A stretch of 64,000 nt of DNA from the NCBI GenBank assembly GCA_903826205.1, contig CAIKDP010000385.1, positions 1 through 64,000 of the forward strand, written 5' to 3'. Below are positions 21,183 through 30,979 of this stretch, piece by piece; positions within the stretch are counted from its first letter, which is position 1; each line of letters starts with the position of its first letter. This DNA is from Akkermansiaceae bacterium. GTDB taxonomy: Bacteria; Verrucomicrobiota; Verrucomicrobiia; Verrucomicrobiales; Akkermansiaceae. Under the pieces are notes generated by a model, which was given only the letters and a program-made list of their open reading frames with translations, was not told the DNA's origin and did not search any database. A program made the position numbers and the translations under genes.

Positions 21183-22289
21183 ATGAACGAGATTCGCAAA
21201 ATCCTGGTGGCCTGTGACAAGTTCAAGGGTTCGCTCTCCGCAGCCGAGGCCTGCGCCGCTATTGCCCGCGGTTTGGCCCGGCGTTGGCCGGAGGCGGTGA
21301 TCGAAGAATGCCCGATTGCGGACGGAGGCGAAGGGTTCGCCGCTGCATTAGCGGGACCGCTGGGTGGGCGTTGGGTCGAAGCTCCTTGCCATGATGCTCT
21401 CGGCCGGTTGATCCGGGCACGCTATCTTGTGGCTGAAAGCCCGGAGGGCGTGTTGGCCGTCATGGAAATGGCGGCCGCATCGGGCCTGTGGAGGATTGCG
21501 GACAACGAACGCGATATCCTGCGGGCTAACACCTTTGGCACCGGTGAATTGATGCGCCATGCGGTCGAGCAGTCACGCGCCAAGCGTCTTATCCTCGGCA
21601 TCGGCGGCAGCGCCACTAACGATGGCGGCGCCGGCATGGCCGCCGCTCTTGGCGTGCGCTTCCTTGATTCTGCGAGCCAGCCGCTCGCCCCATCGCCCGG
21701 CAGTTGGGCCGGCCGACTCGCGCGGATTGATGTTTCCATGCGCATTTCCCTACCTCCGGTGACGGTGGCATGCGTTGTGATCAGTCCCTTGTTAGGATCG
21801 TCCGGAACCACGCGGGTCTTCGGGCCACAGAAAGGGGCCGACCAGTCCAGCATCCTGGTATTGGAGGCGGCATTGGAGGCTCTGGTGAACGCCGCGGGCG
21901 GCGAAGCGGCGGCCGCACTTCCGGGGTCAGGCGCGGCCGGAGGCTTGGGTTTCGGCTTGCTGCAATTCGCCGGTGCCACTTTGGTGCCGGGTTTCGACCT
22001 GCTGGCCGGTCTAACCGGTTTGGCGGAACGGATTGCGGCGGCCGATTTGGTGGTGACCGGAGAGGGCAGCCTTGACGAGCAAACACTGGCGGGCAAAGGC
22101 CCTGCCGGAGTTGCCCGCCTCGCACGATCACACGGCAAGCCGGTCTGGGCGTTCTGCGGCCAGGCCGATCCAGCCGTGCGTGACTCCATGCCCTTCGATC
22201 GGGTGGTCGATCTCGCCGCCACTGGGCTGCCGTTAGGAACTCTGTTGGCAGACGCGGTTATACTGTTAGAGAATGCCGCTGCGGGCTAA
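21183..22289 (+). CDS. Glycerate kinase (GarK/GlxK type)
   Basis: KILVACDKFKGSLSAAEACAAIARGL; IGGSATNDGGAGMAAALG; VTGEGSLDEQTLAGKGP. Confidence 0.95.
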   Translation: MNEIRKILVACDKFKGSLSAAEACAAIARGLARRWPEAVIEECPIADGGEGFAAALAGPLGGRWVEAPCHDALGRLIRARYLVAESPEGVLAVMEMAAASGLWRIADNERDILRANTFGTGELMRHAVEQSRAKRLILGIGGSATNDGGAGMAAALGVRFLDSASQPLAPSPGSWAGRLARIDVSMRISLPPVTVACVVISPLLGSSGTTRVFGPQKGADQSSILVLEAALEALVNAAGGEAAAALPGSGAAGGLGFGLLQFAGATLVPGFDLLAGLTGLAERIAAADLVVTGEGSLDEQTLAGKGPAGVARLARSHGKPVWAFCGQADPAVRDSMPFDRVVDLAATGLPLGTLLADAVILLENAAAG

Positions 22290-22393
22290 AGTGTGATGCG
22301 CGACGGGTGCAGGTTTGTAGATATACTAACAAACTTTCTGGATGTCCGTCCTTTGGCGAAGTACGCCTCATAGTGAGCCTCTGCCATATAACC

Positions 22394-22420
22394 TCCCCGC
22401 GTTGTCACCAACGCGCCTAC
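22394..22420 (-). repeat. REP-like hairpin with GTAG head (family 2)
   Basis: Minus strand GTAGG-CGCGTTG-GTGA-CAACGCG-GGGAGG; same hairpin at 34725-34747. Confidence 0.75.
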
Positions 22421-22435
22421 CAAGAGCGTCGTCGC

Positions 22436-24427
22436 CTATTCGGTGAGGCCGAGCTTGGCGCGGAGGGTTTCGATATCGGCGGAGAGTTCGCCCCAGCGGG
22501 AGTAGTTGGTTTCGAGGGCTTGGGTGACTTTCTCCACGGCGTTGGAGGTTTCGCGCAGGAGGTCGGGATCGGCGACGCAGGCGTCGCTCGACAGATGTTG
22601 GGTGAGGGTGAGCTGGGCGGCTTCGAGTTCGGCAATCTTGGTTTCGAGCGCGGCCAGTTCGGTCTCGCGGGGCCTGAGGGTTTTCGAGCGCAATTCGCGG
22701 GCCTCGGCCTCGACGCGGCGCTGGTCCTTGCGGGAGAGGTTGTTAGATGAATTGGATCCGCTGCTGGTGCCGGTGGTGGCGCGGGCGGGCGCGTTGCGGG
22801 CGGCGGCGAGGGCTTGGTCGGCGGCGGATTTCTCGATATAGTAGGAGATATTGCCGTGATAGAGCAGCGGTTGGCGGCCGGCGCGGAACTCGAGGGTTTT
22901 GGTGACGAGCGGGTCGAGGAACGAGCGGTTGTGGGAGACGATGAGCACGCTGCCGGGGTAATCGATGAGCGCGCGCTGCAACACATCCTGTGATTGCATG
23001 TCGAGGTGATTGGTCGGTTCGTCGAGAATGAGGAAATTGGCGGGGGTGAGCAACATGCACACCAGCGCGACCCGTGAGCGTTCGCCGCCGGAAAGCACTC
23101 CGACCCGCTTGAACACGTCATCGCCGCGGAACAGGAAGCAGCCTAACAGACTGCGGGCGTGCGGCAGGCTCTCGCGCGACGCGGACCGCTCGACGGTTTC
23201 CAGAACTGTAAGATCGGGATCCAGTTCATCAGAATGGTTTTGTGAGAAAAACGCAGGGGCTACCTTGTGGCCGAAGCTGTGGGTGCCGGCATCGGGTGCC
23301 TCGCGGGCGGTGATGATGCGGCAAAACGTCGACTTGCCGGCACCATTGGGACCCACAATGGCGATTTTTTCACCCTTGTTGATCTCGAAATCGAAGCCGC
23401 TGAAGACCGTGAGCGGGCCATAGCTTTTGGCGACGCCTTCGAGCTTGGCCACGGTGTGGCCTGAGGCAGGCGGCGGCGGGAACTTGAATTTGACCACCGC
23501 GTCATCCATTTCGGGCGCGGGGATGCGTTCGATCTTGGCCAGCAACTTGATGCGGGACTGGACCAGCGTGGCCTTGTTGGCCGAGGCGCGGAAGCGGTCG
23601 ATGAAGCGCTGGGATTCGGCGATCTCGCGCTGCTGGGATGTGTATTGTTTGAAGAGGATTTCCCGGCGCAGCACCGACTCGCGCTCGTAGTAGGAAAAAT
23701 TTCCGGCATATTCCTCGGCACGGCCGTGGTGGAAGGCGATGGTGCGGGTGCACAGCGTGTCTAACAACCCTCGGTCATGCGAAATGAGCAGGATGGCACC
23801 GGGGTAGTTGATGAGGTATTGCTCGACCCACAACTGGGTGTCGATATCGAGATGGTTGGTGGGCTCATCTAACAAAATAACCTCCGGTTCCTGCAAAAAC
23901 AACTTGGCCATGGCGATGCGCATCTGCCAGCCGCCGGAGAACTCGGCGCAATCCCGGGTGAAATCGCTTTTCTGAAAGCCGAGGCCCTGGAGGACCGACT
24001 CGATGCGCGGCTTCATCCGTTCTGGGTTGGTGGCGTCGAGTTGGAGTTCCAAGCCGCCGATTTCTTCCAACATCTCGGCGTAGGGCGAGGAGCGGGGGTC
24101 GAGCTTGGAGAGATCGCGCGAGAGGTGGTCGATTTTCGAGCGCAAGGCGACGGCCTCGCCGAAGGCGGATTCGGTTTCCACCCACAACGTGCGGCCGCGG
24201 ACATGGATTCCTTCCTGCGGCAGATAGCCGATGCGGGTGCCTTTGGGTGCGTGAATGGCACCGGCGCTGGGCGGTTGGATGCCGGCGATGCATTTCATGA
24301 GCGTGGATTTGCCCGCGCCGTTGTGGCCGGCGAAGGCAATGCGTTCCCGTGGCTGCACGGAAAAGGCCAGATCATTGAAAAGCACGCGGGCACCAAACTC
24401 GACGCGCAGGGACTGAACGGAAATCAT
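22436..24427 (-). CDS. ABC-F family ATP-binding cassette protein
   Basis: Two ABC domains (GHNGAGKST, FSGGWQMR; GPNGAGKST, LSGGERSRV), LDEPTNHLD twice, no TM helices. Confidence 0.93.
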   Translation of the reverse strand: MISVQSLRVEFGARVLFNDLAFSVQPRERIAFAGHNGAGKSTLMKCIAGIQPPSAGAIHAPKGTRIGYLPQEGIHVRGRTLWVETESAFGEAVALRSKIDHLSRDLSKLDPRSSPYAEMLEEIGGLELQLDATNPERMKPRIESVLQGLGFQKSDFTRDCAEFSGGWQMRIAMAKLFLQEPEVILLDEPTNHLDIDTQLWVEQYLINYPGAILLISHDRGLLDTLCTRTIAFHHGRAEEYAGNFSYYERESVLRREILFKQYTSQQREIAESQRFIDRFRASANKATLVQSRIKLLAKIERIPAPEMDDAVVKFKFPPPPASGHTVAKLEGVAKSYGPLTVFSGFDFEINKGEKIAIVGPNGAGKSTFCRIITAREAPDAGTHSFGHKVAPAFFSQNHSDELDPDLTVLETVERSASRESLPHARSLLGCFLFRGDDVFKRVGVLSGGERSRVALVCMLLTPANFLILDEPTNHLDMQSQDVLQRALIDYPGSVLIVSHNRSFLDPLVTKTLEFRAGRQPLLYHGNISYYIEKSAADQALAAARNAPARATTGTSSGSNSSNNLSRKDQRRVEAEARELRSKTLRPRETELAALETKIAELEAAQLTLTQHLSSDACVADPDLLRETSNAVEKVTQALETNYSRWGELSADIETLRAKLGLTE

Positions 24428-24516
24428 CGGGGGCGCAGGGTGCACACTCCAGCGCCGAGGTCAATCCCGGATATAAGGCGGCCGGGGACCGGTTGCGGCC
24501 CCCAAATCGGCGATGA

Positions 24517-24735
24517 TCAGGATTTTGGCATGCCCGGCTGGGACTGGATCATTCCGGTCATCCGTTGGAGCAGCGCGCGCACAACAATCCGCTGGCGCGG
24601 GCGCAGGGGGCTGATGTCGAGGCCGAGGTTGAACACCGCATGGGATTGACCGTAGGCGGAGTTGGCACGGCCGCCACTTTTCATGCTGCTTGAGACATGG
24701 ATTTCGTCTGCACTGTGGTAGGATGTCGCATTCAT
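24517..24735 (-). CDS. Hypothetical small protein
   Basis: 72-aa ORF in an otherwise unannotated interval; coding potential not certain. Confidence 0.3.
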   Translation of the reverse strand: MNATSYHSADEIHVSSSMKSGGRANSAYGQSHAVFNLGLDISPLRPRQRIVVRALLQRMTGMIQSQPGMPKS

Positions 24736-25016
24736 CGGCGGCAGACTAGCAAGCGGCCAGACAGACGCGATAGACATACTTTGGTATAATCGTATGGTTC
24801 TAACTTATGAGCGTTGCCCCGCGCGCGATCGCTGAAGCAGCGCGGCCATATCCGTTAGACGGTTTCCACCGTGGAGACGGACGGGTACATGCAGGGTGCT
24901 GGAAATTGGCGGCGGGACGTGGGTATTTTGAGGGATTTTCCAAGGCCGCGGCATTTTGGGATGTCGGCTTGCCCGGAAGCAAGGCATACAGTGGTGCAGC
25001 AACACCCCATACCCGC

Positions 25017-26246
25017 ATGGTCGCCCGCTTTTCACTTTATGGATTCCTCAAGAACCTCCGGTTTTTCGAGGCGTTCCTTATTTTGGCGCTGCGCGAGCGC
25101 GGTCTCGACTTTCTCGGCATCGGGGCCCTCATTGCGGTGCGGGAAATCGCCGGCAATCTCACCCAAATCCCGTCCGGAGCGCTGGCCGACGCGCTCGGCC
25201 GGCGTCGCTGCATGGTCGTGAGCATGGCGGGTTACGTGGTTTCCTATCTGGTGCTTGGCATGAGTACTAACAATATTCTGCTGATTGTCGGGATGATGCT
25301 TTTTGGTACGGCGGATGCGTTTCGGGATGGCACCCACAAGGCGCTCATATACGCCTGGCTGCGCCAGCAGGGCAGGGAGGGGGAGCGGACCAGGATTTAT
25401 GGCTATACCCGCTCGTGGTCGAAGATCGGCTCGGCGTTGTCCTCGCTGATCGCGGCGACGCTGGTGATATTTACCGGCAGTTTTTCGAGTGTCTTTCTTC
25501 TCAGTGCGATACCCGCCGCGCTCAACCTCATCAACCTCGCCACCTATCCTGCTGCGCTTGATGCCGGCATCCCGGGCAACGGTGGTATCCGCGAGACCTG
25601 GAGGAATGTGTTAGACAGCCTCCGGGAAGTGATCGGCAAGGCATCGATCCGCCGCCTGGTCGCCGACAGTGTGGCGGTCGAAGGCAGCTACACGGTGGTC
25701 AAGGATTACCTGCAAGTGGTGGTGCAGGCGTTAGCCGTGGCTTTGCCGGTGCGTCTCGCAATGACCGGAGATCAACGCACAGCGGTGCTCGGTGGGTTGG
25801 CATACGCGGTCTTGCACGTGCTCTCCAGTGTGGCATCCCGCAGGGCTCATCTGTTTGAGATCCGTTGCGGCGGCACGGAAGCCGCGGTGCTCCGGATCTA
25901 TCAACTATCGGCCGGTGCGATGGTGGTGCTGGCGGTTTGCCTGGTCTGCGGACTGGGCGGGTTGGCGGTGGTGGTGTTCATTATGCTAGGCCTGCTGCAA
26001 AACCTGTGGCGGCCCATCCACGTCGGCCGTTTCGACCGTGATGGCGACGAACGGCGTGCGGCCACCCTGTTGAGTATCGAATCGCAGGCATCGTCGATTG
26101 CGGCGGCACTGTGGGCGCCCTTGATCGGCTGGCTGATCGACAATCTCACATCCGGTGAGCGGGTGGCTGCGCTCAGCGCCCTGTGGCCGGTATGTCTGGC
26201 CGGCCTGCCGATGCTGGTGGTGTGGCGGCGGGTCAGAACCGCCTGA
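25017..26246 (+). CDS. MFS transporter
   Basis: Multiple TM segments; SGALADALGRRRCMVVSMAGYVVSYLVLG; start set at MVARFSLYGFLKNLRFFEAFLI. Confidence 0.85.
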   Translation: MVARFSLYGFLKNLRFFEAFLILALRERGLDFLGIGALIAVREIAGNLTQIPSGALADALGRRRCMVVSMAGYVVSYLVLGMSTNNILLIVGMMLFGTADAFRDGTHKALIYAWLRQQGREGERTRIYGYTRSWSKIGSALSSLIAATLVIFTGSFSSVFLLSAIPAALNLINLATYPAALDAGIPGNGGIRETWRNVLDSLREVIGKASIRRLVADSVAVEGSYTVVKDYLQVVVQALAVALPVRLAMTGDQRTAVLGGLAYAVLHVLSSVASRRAHLFEIRCGGTEAAVLRIYQLSAGAMVVLAVCLVCGLGGLAVVVFIMLGLLQNLWRPIHVGRFDRDGDERRAATLLSIESQASSIAAALWAPLIGWLIDNLTSGERVAALSALWPVCLAGLPMLVVWRRVRTA

Positions 26247-26362
26247 GATGGTCCACGCAAAGATACTATCTAGTTGGATTATCAAAATCCGTCAGGCAGA
26301 CGCGTATTGTTGTTGGATAATCAGACCACCGTCTGGTAGCCTTGTGGCGCAGGAGTCAACCT

Positions 26363-27310
26363 ATGAACCAACACGCATTTTCATTCATTCTTGGCGTGGT
26401 CATCACGCCCGTTTTGTTAGCCTCAGATGCGGCAGTGCCGGCATCAGCCGCCGGGGTGGCGGCCGTACCCGCGGCCATCACCGGCAGGTTGGAGGGCAAG
26501 TTGTTGGCAGCTGGCGACAACCGGATTGTGCTGCTGAATACCGACGGAACCATCGCATGGGAACACCGGACCAGCCTGACTCACGATGTGTGGATGTTGA
26601 CCAATGGCAACCTTCTTTATGCCGATGGGACTGCGGTGACCGAAATCACGCCGGGGCACAAGGTGGTGTTCCAATACAAGGCGGCTGATGCACGGGGTGG
26701 CGGCACCTATGCCTGCCAGCGCCTTGATAACGGCAACACCGTCGTCGGCGAGAATTCGAGTGGCAAGGTGCTTGAGGTCGATCCCCAGGGCAAGGTCGTG
26801 TTCGAACTCCAAGCCAAGGATTTCAAGCCAGGCGAGCACCAGAACCAACGCATGGCACGCAAGCTGGACAATGGCAATTACCTGGTCTGCCACTCCGGCA
26901 AGCACGTTGTTAGGGAATACCAGCCGGATGGCAGCGTGGTTTGGGAACAAGCGACGCCGAATCTTGCCTTTGCGGCGATTCGCAAGGCCGATGGCAACAC
27001 CCTGGTGTCCACGCTTGGCTCGATCATCGAGTACAAACCGGATGGAGGTATAGCCTGGGAGTTCAAAAACTCCGACATTCCCGGGCTGACGATTACCAAC
27101 ATGACGGGCATGCAACTGCTCCCCAGCGGCAATCTCGTCATCGGATGTTACTCAGCCTATCAGGGTGGCAAGGGTTGTGGCCTGTTGGAGATTACGCCGG
27201 ACAAGAAGGTGGTTTGGAGTTTTGCTTCGCCGCCGACTGCCGGCACCATGATGGCGGTGCAGAAGCTCACTGCGGATGGCAAACCGCTGCCGGGCAAACT
27301 CCTGCGCTAA
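26363..27310 (+). CDS. PQQ-like/beta-propeller exported protein
   Basis: Signal peptide; repeats DNRIVLLNTDGTIAWEH, LEVDPQGKVVFEL, VREYQPDGSVVWEQ, IEYKPDGGIAWEF, LEITPDKKVVWSF. Confidence 0.83.
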   Translation: MNQHAFSFILGVVITPVLLASDAAVPASAAGVAAVPAAITGRLEGKLLAAGDNRIVLLNTDGTIAWEHRTSLTHDVWMLTNGNLLYADGTAVTEITPGHKVVFQYKAADARGGGTYACQRLDNGNTVVGENSSGKVLEVDPQGKVVFELQAKDFKPGEHQNQRMARKLDNGNYLVCHSGKHVVREYQPDGSVVWEQATPNLAFAAIRKADGNTLVSTLGSIIEYKPDGGIAWEFKNSDIPGLTITNMTGMQLLPSGNLVIGCYSAYQGGKGCGLLEITPDKKVVWSFASPPTAGTMMAVQKLTADGKPLPGKLLR

Positions 27311-27427
27311 GGGATATGGCAATCACCAATATACCGTTTTGCCTAAAAATTGGGTTTTCTTGATTCTTTAAAACTCTAGCACCGGAACGCGCGGGCGGTT
27401 GTGGATCGCAAAATAACGTGGAAGCGA

Positions 27428-27485
27428 TAAGGAGCCACCACATTCCTGTGGTGGTGGTCGACGACAAGAATGTCGTCGCTCCTTA
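27428..27485. repeat. REP/BIME-like element, copy B, inverted relative to copy A
   Basis: TAAGGAGC-CACCACA-TTCC-TGTGGTG...GACGACA-AGAA-TGTCGTC-GCTCCTTA; flanks (GATGGMGCCACACTTAAGG and a TTCCACA-containing side) are also shared with copy A. Confidence 0.8.
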
Positions 27486-27664
27486 AGTGTGGCGCCATCA
27501 GAGCCAAGTTAGTGGGGAGGATTAACCTGGAATCCGAAGTTTATTTCAAAATATCCGCCTTTCTACTATTTGTCAGTGGCCCGATCTAACGGTCTAGCCA
27601 TAGCCGAAGCCGTGTGGCGGGCTCCGCCCTTGCCACCGCACTCCATGCTTCGACTTGCCCGCGC

Positions 27665-28378
27665 CTAATCGTTTTCAAAGGCCTTGGTGGCCGGGGGCGC
27701 ATTGGTATCGCCGGCGGAAGGCGCCGAGGCGGAGTCGCCCGCGGGTTCCGAGGTGAGGACGCCGCCGACTTGCAGCGGCGGGGGCAGCAGTTGTGGCAGG
27801 ACTTCCTCCCACCATGCCTGGCGATCCATTTCTGCTTGCATGAGAGTTTGTCGCTGGTCGTCGTTGAGAGCGGCAGTCACATCGGCGGCTGTTGCCGCGG
27901 TTGTTGGGTTGCCGCTGCGGGGATTGCCGGTTTGCATGCCCGGCAACCACGAACCCGACTGTTGTGCCAAGGTCGAGAACACCTTGGACTGTTGGTAGGA
28001 ATCCAGATCCAGCAATCCCGCCAAGCGCTTGAGTTCGTGATTGGCTTCCATTTCCACCTGTGCGGCATGGGCCCGCCATTGGGCTTCTGATAGCACGCGG
28101 TTGCCGTCGGTGGCAGGTGATCCTGTTACTTTCCAACTCGGAATGGGAGCGGTGGCCGGTTTGTTGGTAGCAAGGGCCTGTTCCGCGCTGCGGGAGGCGT
28201 AACCTTTGCGTTGCCCTGCGGAGTCACGCATGGCACCCGAGTGGCTTCGCTCGTTAGCCAGAGCGGCCGTCCTTGCCGCACATTCATCCGGTGTCGCCGC
28301 GGGATGGCGTGAGATCAAAACCCCGGATGCCAGCGCGCTGCCAACGAAAGCGAGGGCGAGCCAGCGGTAAGGTTTCAT
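27665..28378 (-). CDS. Exported/membrane-anchored protein of ECF operon
   Basis: MKPYRWLALAFVGSALASGVL signal-anchor; helical ALNDDQRQTLMQAEMDRQAWWEEVLPQL. Confidence 0.7.
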   Translation of the reverse strand: MKPYRWLALAFVGSALASGVLISRHPAATPDECAARTAALANERSHSGAMRDSAGQRKGYASRSAEQALATNKPATAPIPSWKVTGSPATDGNRVLSEAQWRAHAAQVEMEANHELKRLAGLLDLDSYQQSKVFSTLAQQSGSWLPGMQTGNPRSGNPTTAATAADVTAALNDDQRQTLMQAEMDRQAWWEEVLPQLLPPPLQVGGVLTSEPAGDSASAPSAGDTNAPPATKAFEND

Positions 28379-28390
28379 TGCGGGCAGGGA

Positions 28391-28849
28391 TTAGTTGGGT
28401 TGTTCGCCAATCACCAATGATGGGTTGGTGCGGACGCTACGGGGGAATTTGCGGATGATCAAGTCTTTTAATTTGGCGCGGCTGGCGGCCAAGCGTCCGA
28501 GTTGCCGCTCGTCCAACGACCCTTGCTTGGCCAGCGAGTCGTGAAACTCCAGAAGGCGCAAATGCATCTGGAACAAGGCCCGTTCCTGGTCGGCGTAAAT
28601 GGCCACCGCCACCGGTTCGAGTTGCTGCCGCACCTTGAGTTCTTGGGAGATGTCGAGGCGCAAGTCCTGGACCAGACCGCGGCTGGCGGCCGCCACCCAC
28701 GCCTCCGGGTTGGCCGAGGTCTCCACTGCGGCAGGCTGCGCAACTGGGTGCGGCCGGGGTGAAGCATGGCGGCCGATACCCACGCCGGAGGCGAAGAGCG
28801 CGAACAGGCTCAAGCCGAGGATCCCGTAACGTTGGATGAAGCGTTTCAC
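28391..28849 (-). CDS. Membrane-anchored periplasmic helical (CnrX/Spy-like) protein, GTG start
   Basis: VKRFIQRYGILGLSLFALFASGVGIG anchor then helical DLRLDISQELKVRQQLEPVAVAIYADQERALFQMHLRLLEFHDSL; GTGA overlap with upstream gene. Confidence 0.7.
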   Translation of the reverse strand: MKRFIQRYGILGLSLFALFASGVGIGRHASPRPHPVAQPAAVETSANPEAWVAAASRGLVQDLRLDISQELKVRQQLEPVAVAIYADQERALFQMHLRLLEFHDSLAKQGSLDERQLGRLAASRAKLKDLIIRKFPRSVRTNPSLVIGEQPN

Positions 28850-29139
28850 TGGTTTGTTAGGGGAGGGGCGAGAAATGCCGCCGAGGGCGGTTGGATCAGC
28901 AGTGGCGGTTCGCCGTTGCGCGAGACGAAAACCGCCACCAGACCGCACAGCGCAGCGGACCCCAGAGCCGCCCGCAGCGACCACCGACTCCAGCGCCGCA
29001 GTTTTTCCTCACGCTGCAGTGCCCGCCAAGTGGTCACCACGCGCGTGGCGAAGCCGAAGGGCGCGCCGTTGCCTGCCGGGCCGGTTTCGCAGGTGATTCT
29101 GGCGGCGATTGCTTCCCAGGGTGGTGGTGGGTGGGTCAT
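28846..29139 (-). CDS. Small single-TM protein, putative anti-sigma
   Basis: 97 aa, one TM helix (AALGSAALCGLVAVFV), ATGA overlap with sigma gene. Confidence 0.68.
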   Translation of the reverse strand: MTHPPPPWEAIAARITCETGPAGNGAPFGFATRVVTTWRALQREEKLRRWSRWSLRAALGSAALCGLVAVFVSRNGEPPLLIQPPSAAFLAPPLTNQ

Positions 29140-29738
29140 CGTTTGGCTTTGGCTTCGAGTTGGATAAGGTTGCGGTTGAGTTTATTACGGGCGCGCATGG
29201 CGGTCACCTTGATTTTACTTTCGCCCCAGCCGGTGAGGTCACTGACTTCGCGCACGGATTTTTTTTCCAGATCCATGAGTTGCAGGACCATGCGTTCGCG
29301 CGGGTTGAGGGTGGTCAGGAGTTGATCCACGAGTTCCTTGCCGTCGCCGGTTGGCCCTGCTGGTGCGTCGTGCGGGGTCTGCGCCATGATCGACTCGACA
29401 AACTCGACATCCTCGTCGCTCAGATCGGCGAAGCGCACTTCGGCGCGGACTTTTTGTTTGCGTAGTTGGTCATAGCAGGTGTTGAGCGCGATGCGTGCCA
29501 CCCAGTTAGGGAACGGTTGCAAGCCACGAAAGCCGTCGATGTGGGCGAATACCTTCATAAACACCTCCTGGACAAGATCTTGTTCGTCAGCGCAGCGTGG
29601 CAGGTGGTTGCGCACAATGCGCAGCACCTGGCCGTGCAAAGTCTCGACCAGCTGGCAGGCCGCCGCATCGTCGCCATTTTTTGTTCGTTCGATGACCGCA
29701 TTCCAATCGGGGACATGTTGTGGAGATTCGGGTGTCAC
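29136..29738 (-). CDS. ECF RNA polymerase sigma factor
   Basis: Region 2 ADEQDLVQEVFMKVFAHIDGFRG...FPNWVARIALNTCYDQLRK; region 4 LNPRERMVLQLMDLEKKSVREVSDLTGWGESKIKV. Confidence 0.93.
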   Translation of the reverse strand: MTPESPQHVPDWNAVIERTKNGDDAAACQLVETLHGQVLRIVRNHLPRCADEQDLVQEVFMKVFAHIDGFRGLQPFPNWVARIALNTCYDQLRKQKVRAEVRFADLSDEDVEFVESIMAQTPHDAPAGPTGDGKELVDQLLTTLNPRERMVLQLMDLEKKSVREVSDLTGWGESKIKVTAMRARNKLNRNLIQLEAKAKR

Positions 29739-29802
29739 CCTTGTTGGAGGTTAAGACGTGCCGGAGGTCGTGTCGGTTACAAGTTTTCCTTGCCGGTGGG
29801 GG

Positions 29803-30849
29803 TCACGGGTAGGAGCGCTTCACCCGGTAGAAGCGGGTGGTAGGAATTGTCAGGGTCGGGTCGGTGAAGCTGTGGCTTTGGGTGAGGGTGGCGGTGTGGC
29901 TGGAGCCGGCCAGGTCGGTCTTCCAGGTGCTGCAATCACTGGAGTATTGCACCTGATAGGTATAGCCGGCTTCCTCGTTCCAGCTCAGCTGGGCCGCGCC
30001 GGTGCCGGTCTTGCTCGCCACCAGGGTGGTGGTCGGGGCGTCGGTGCGCACGCTGTAATTGTCAAACAGCATGTAATTGTCGCCGGGCTGGATATAACCG
30101 GTAACGGGCTGGGTGTTGACCACTCCCATCATCACCCGCACCCAGCCTAAATTTTTGGTTTCTGTGCCCGAATAGAACGTCAGGTCTTGGAAAATCGGCA
30201 CATCCGACAAGGTGGCGGTCCAGCGGTTGGTGCGGTAGTTGATGCGGATTTGCAGGGTCTCGAGCGTTTCCGCCAGAAAGGTGAAGTCGGTCAGGACATA
30301 CTGATAGGTGCCGAGGCTGGCATTCCAAGACAGCCGGTAGATGAGTCGGCGGGGGACGTTGGGCGTGACGCTGGTGTCCAGCGTCGAGTTGTCGAATTGG
30401 ATGCCGCCGAGCAAGCCGCCACTTTGGTTGTAGATGCGGAATTCGAAGTTGTCGCGTTTGGAGACCGTCGAGTCCTTGATGCCAAAGACCACGCTGAAGG
30501 TGGCGACCTCCTGGCCCAAGGCGAGCGGGTCGAGGGTGACCGGACGATGGACGTACACGGACTTGCTGGTGCCACCGGTGACGGTGGTGGCGAAGCCGCC
30601 GATGAACGCGGCGTTGCCGATACCCACCACCTTGTGCTCGCTCTCGCTCATGACGCCGTGGAGCTTCCAGCCGGGGTAGACTCCGGTCCATGAGTCGGTG
30701 CCGATGATCGTGTCGTTGCCTGCCGTGAAGTTCTCAAAGCCGGTGAAATAGGCCTCACCCGTGGCGGCGGCCATCGCGCCGGTCGGCCGGAGGACGAGCA
30801 TGGCCAGCAGGGCGAGCAGGCGGCCCACGGTGAAGAAGTGTCTCGGCAT
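29803..30849 (-). CDS. Exported protein, LamG-like/anchor type
   Basis: Signal peptide MPRHFFTVGRLLALLAMLVLRPTGAMAA; beta-rich; C-terminus TRFYRVKRSYP. Confidence 0.65.
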   Translation of the reverse strand: MPRHFFTVGRLLALLAMLVLRPTGAMAAATGEAYFTGFENFTAGNDTIIGTDSWTGVYPGWKLHGVMSESEHKVVGIGNAAFIGGFATTVTGGTSKSVYVHRPVTLDPLALGQEVATFSVVFGIKDSTVSKRDNFEFRIYNQSGGLLGGIQFDNSTLDTSVTPNVPRRLIYRLSWNASLGTYQYVLTDFTFLAETLETLQIRINYRTNRWTATLSDVPIFQDLTFYSGTETKNLGWVRVMMGVVNTQPVTGYIQPGDNYMLFDNYSVRTDAPTTTLVASKTGTGAAQLSWNEEAGYTYQVQYSSDCSTWKTDLAGSSHTATLTQSHSFTDPTLTIPTTRFYRVKRSYP

Positions 30850-30979
30850 GGCGGGGGTATGTATCGCGTGGTGCCGTGGAATTTGCAAGGGCCTGAATTG
30901 GCAAACGCAAAGGTGGCCCGCAACGTGCGGGCCACCTGAATAAGCGTCGGGTCGATGTGTGGAATGTGGAGCCATGAAC

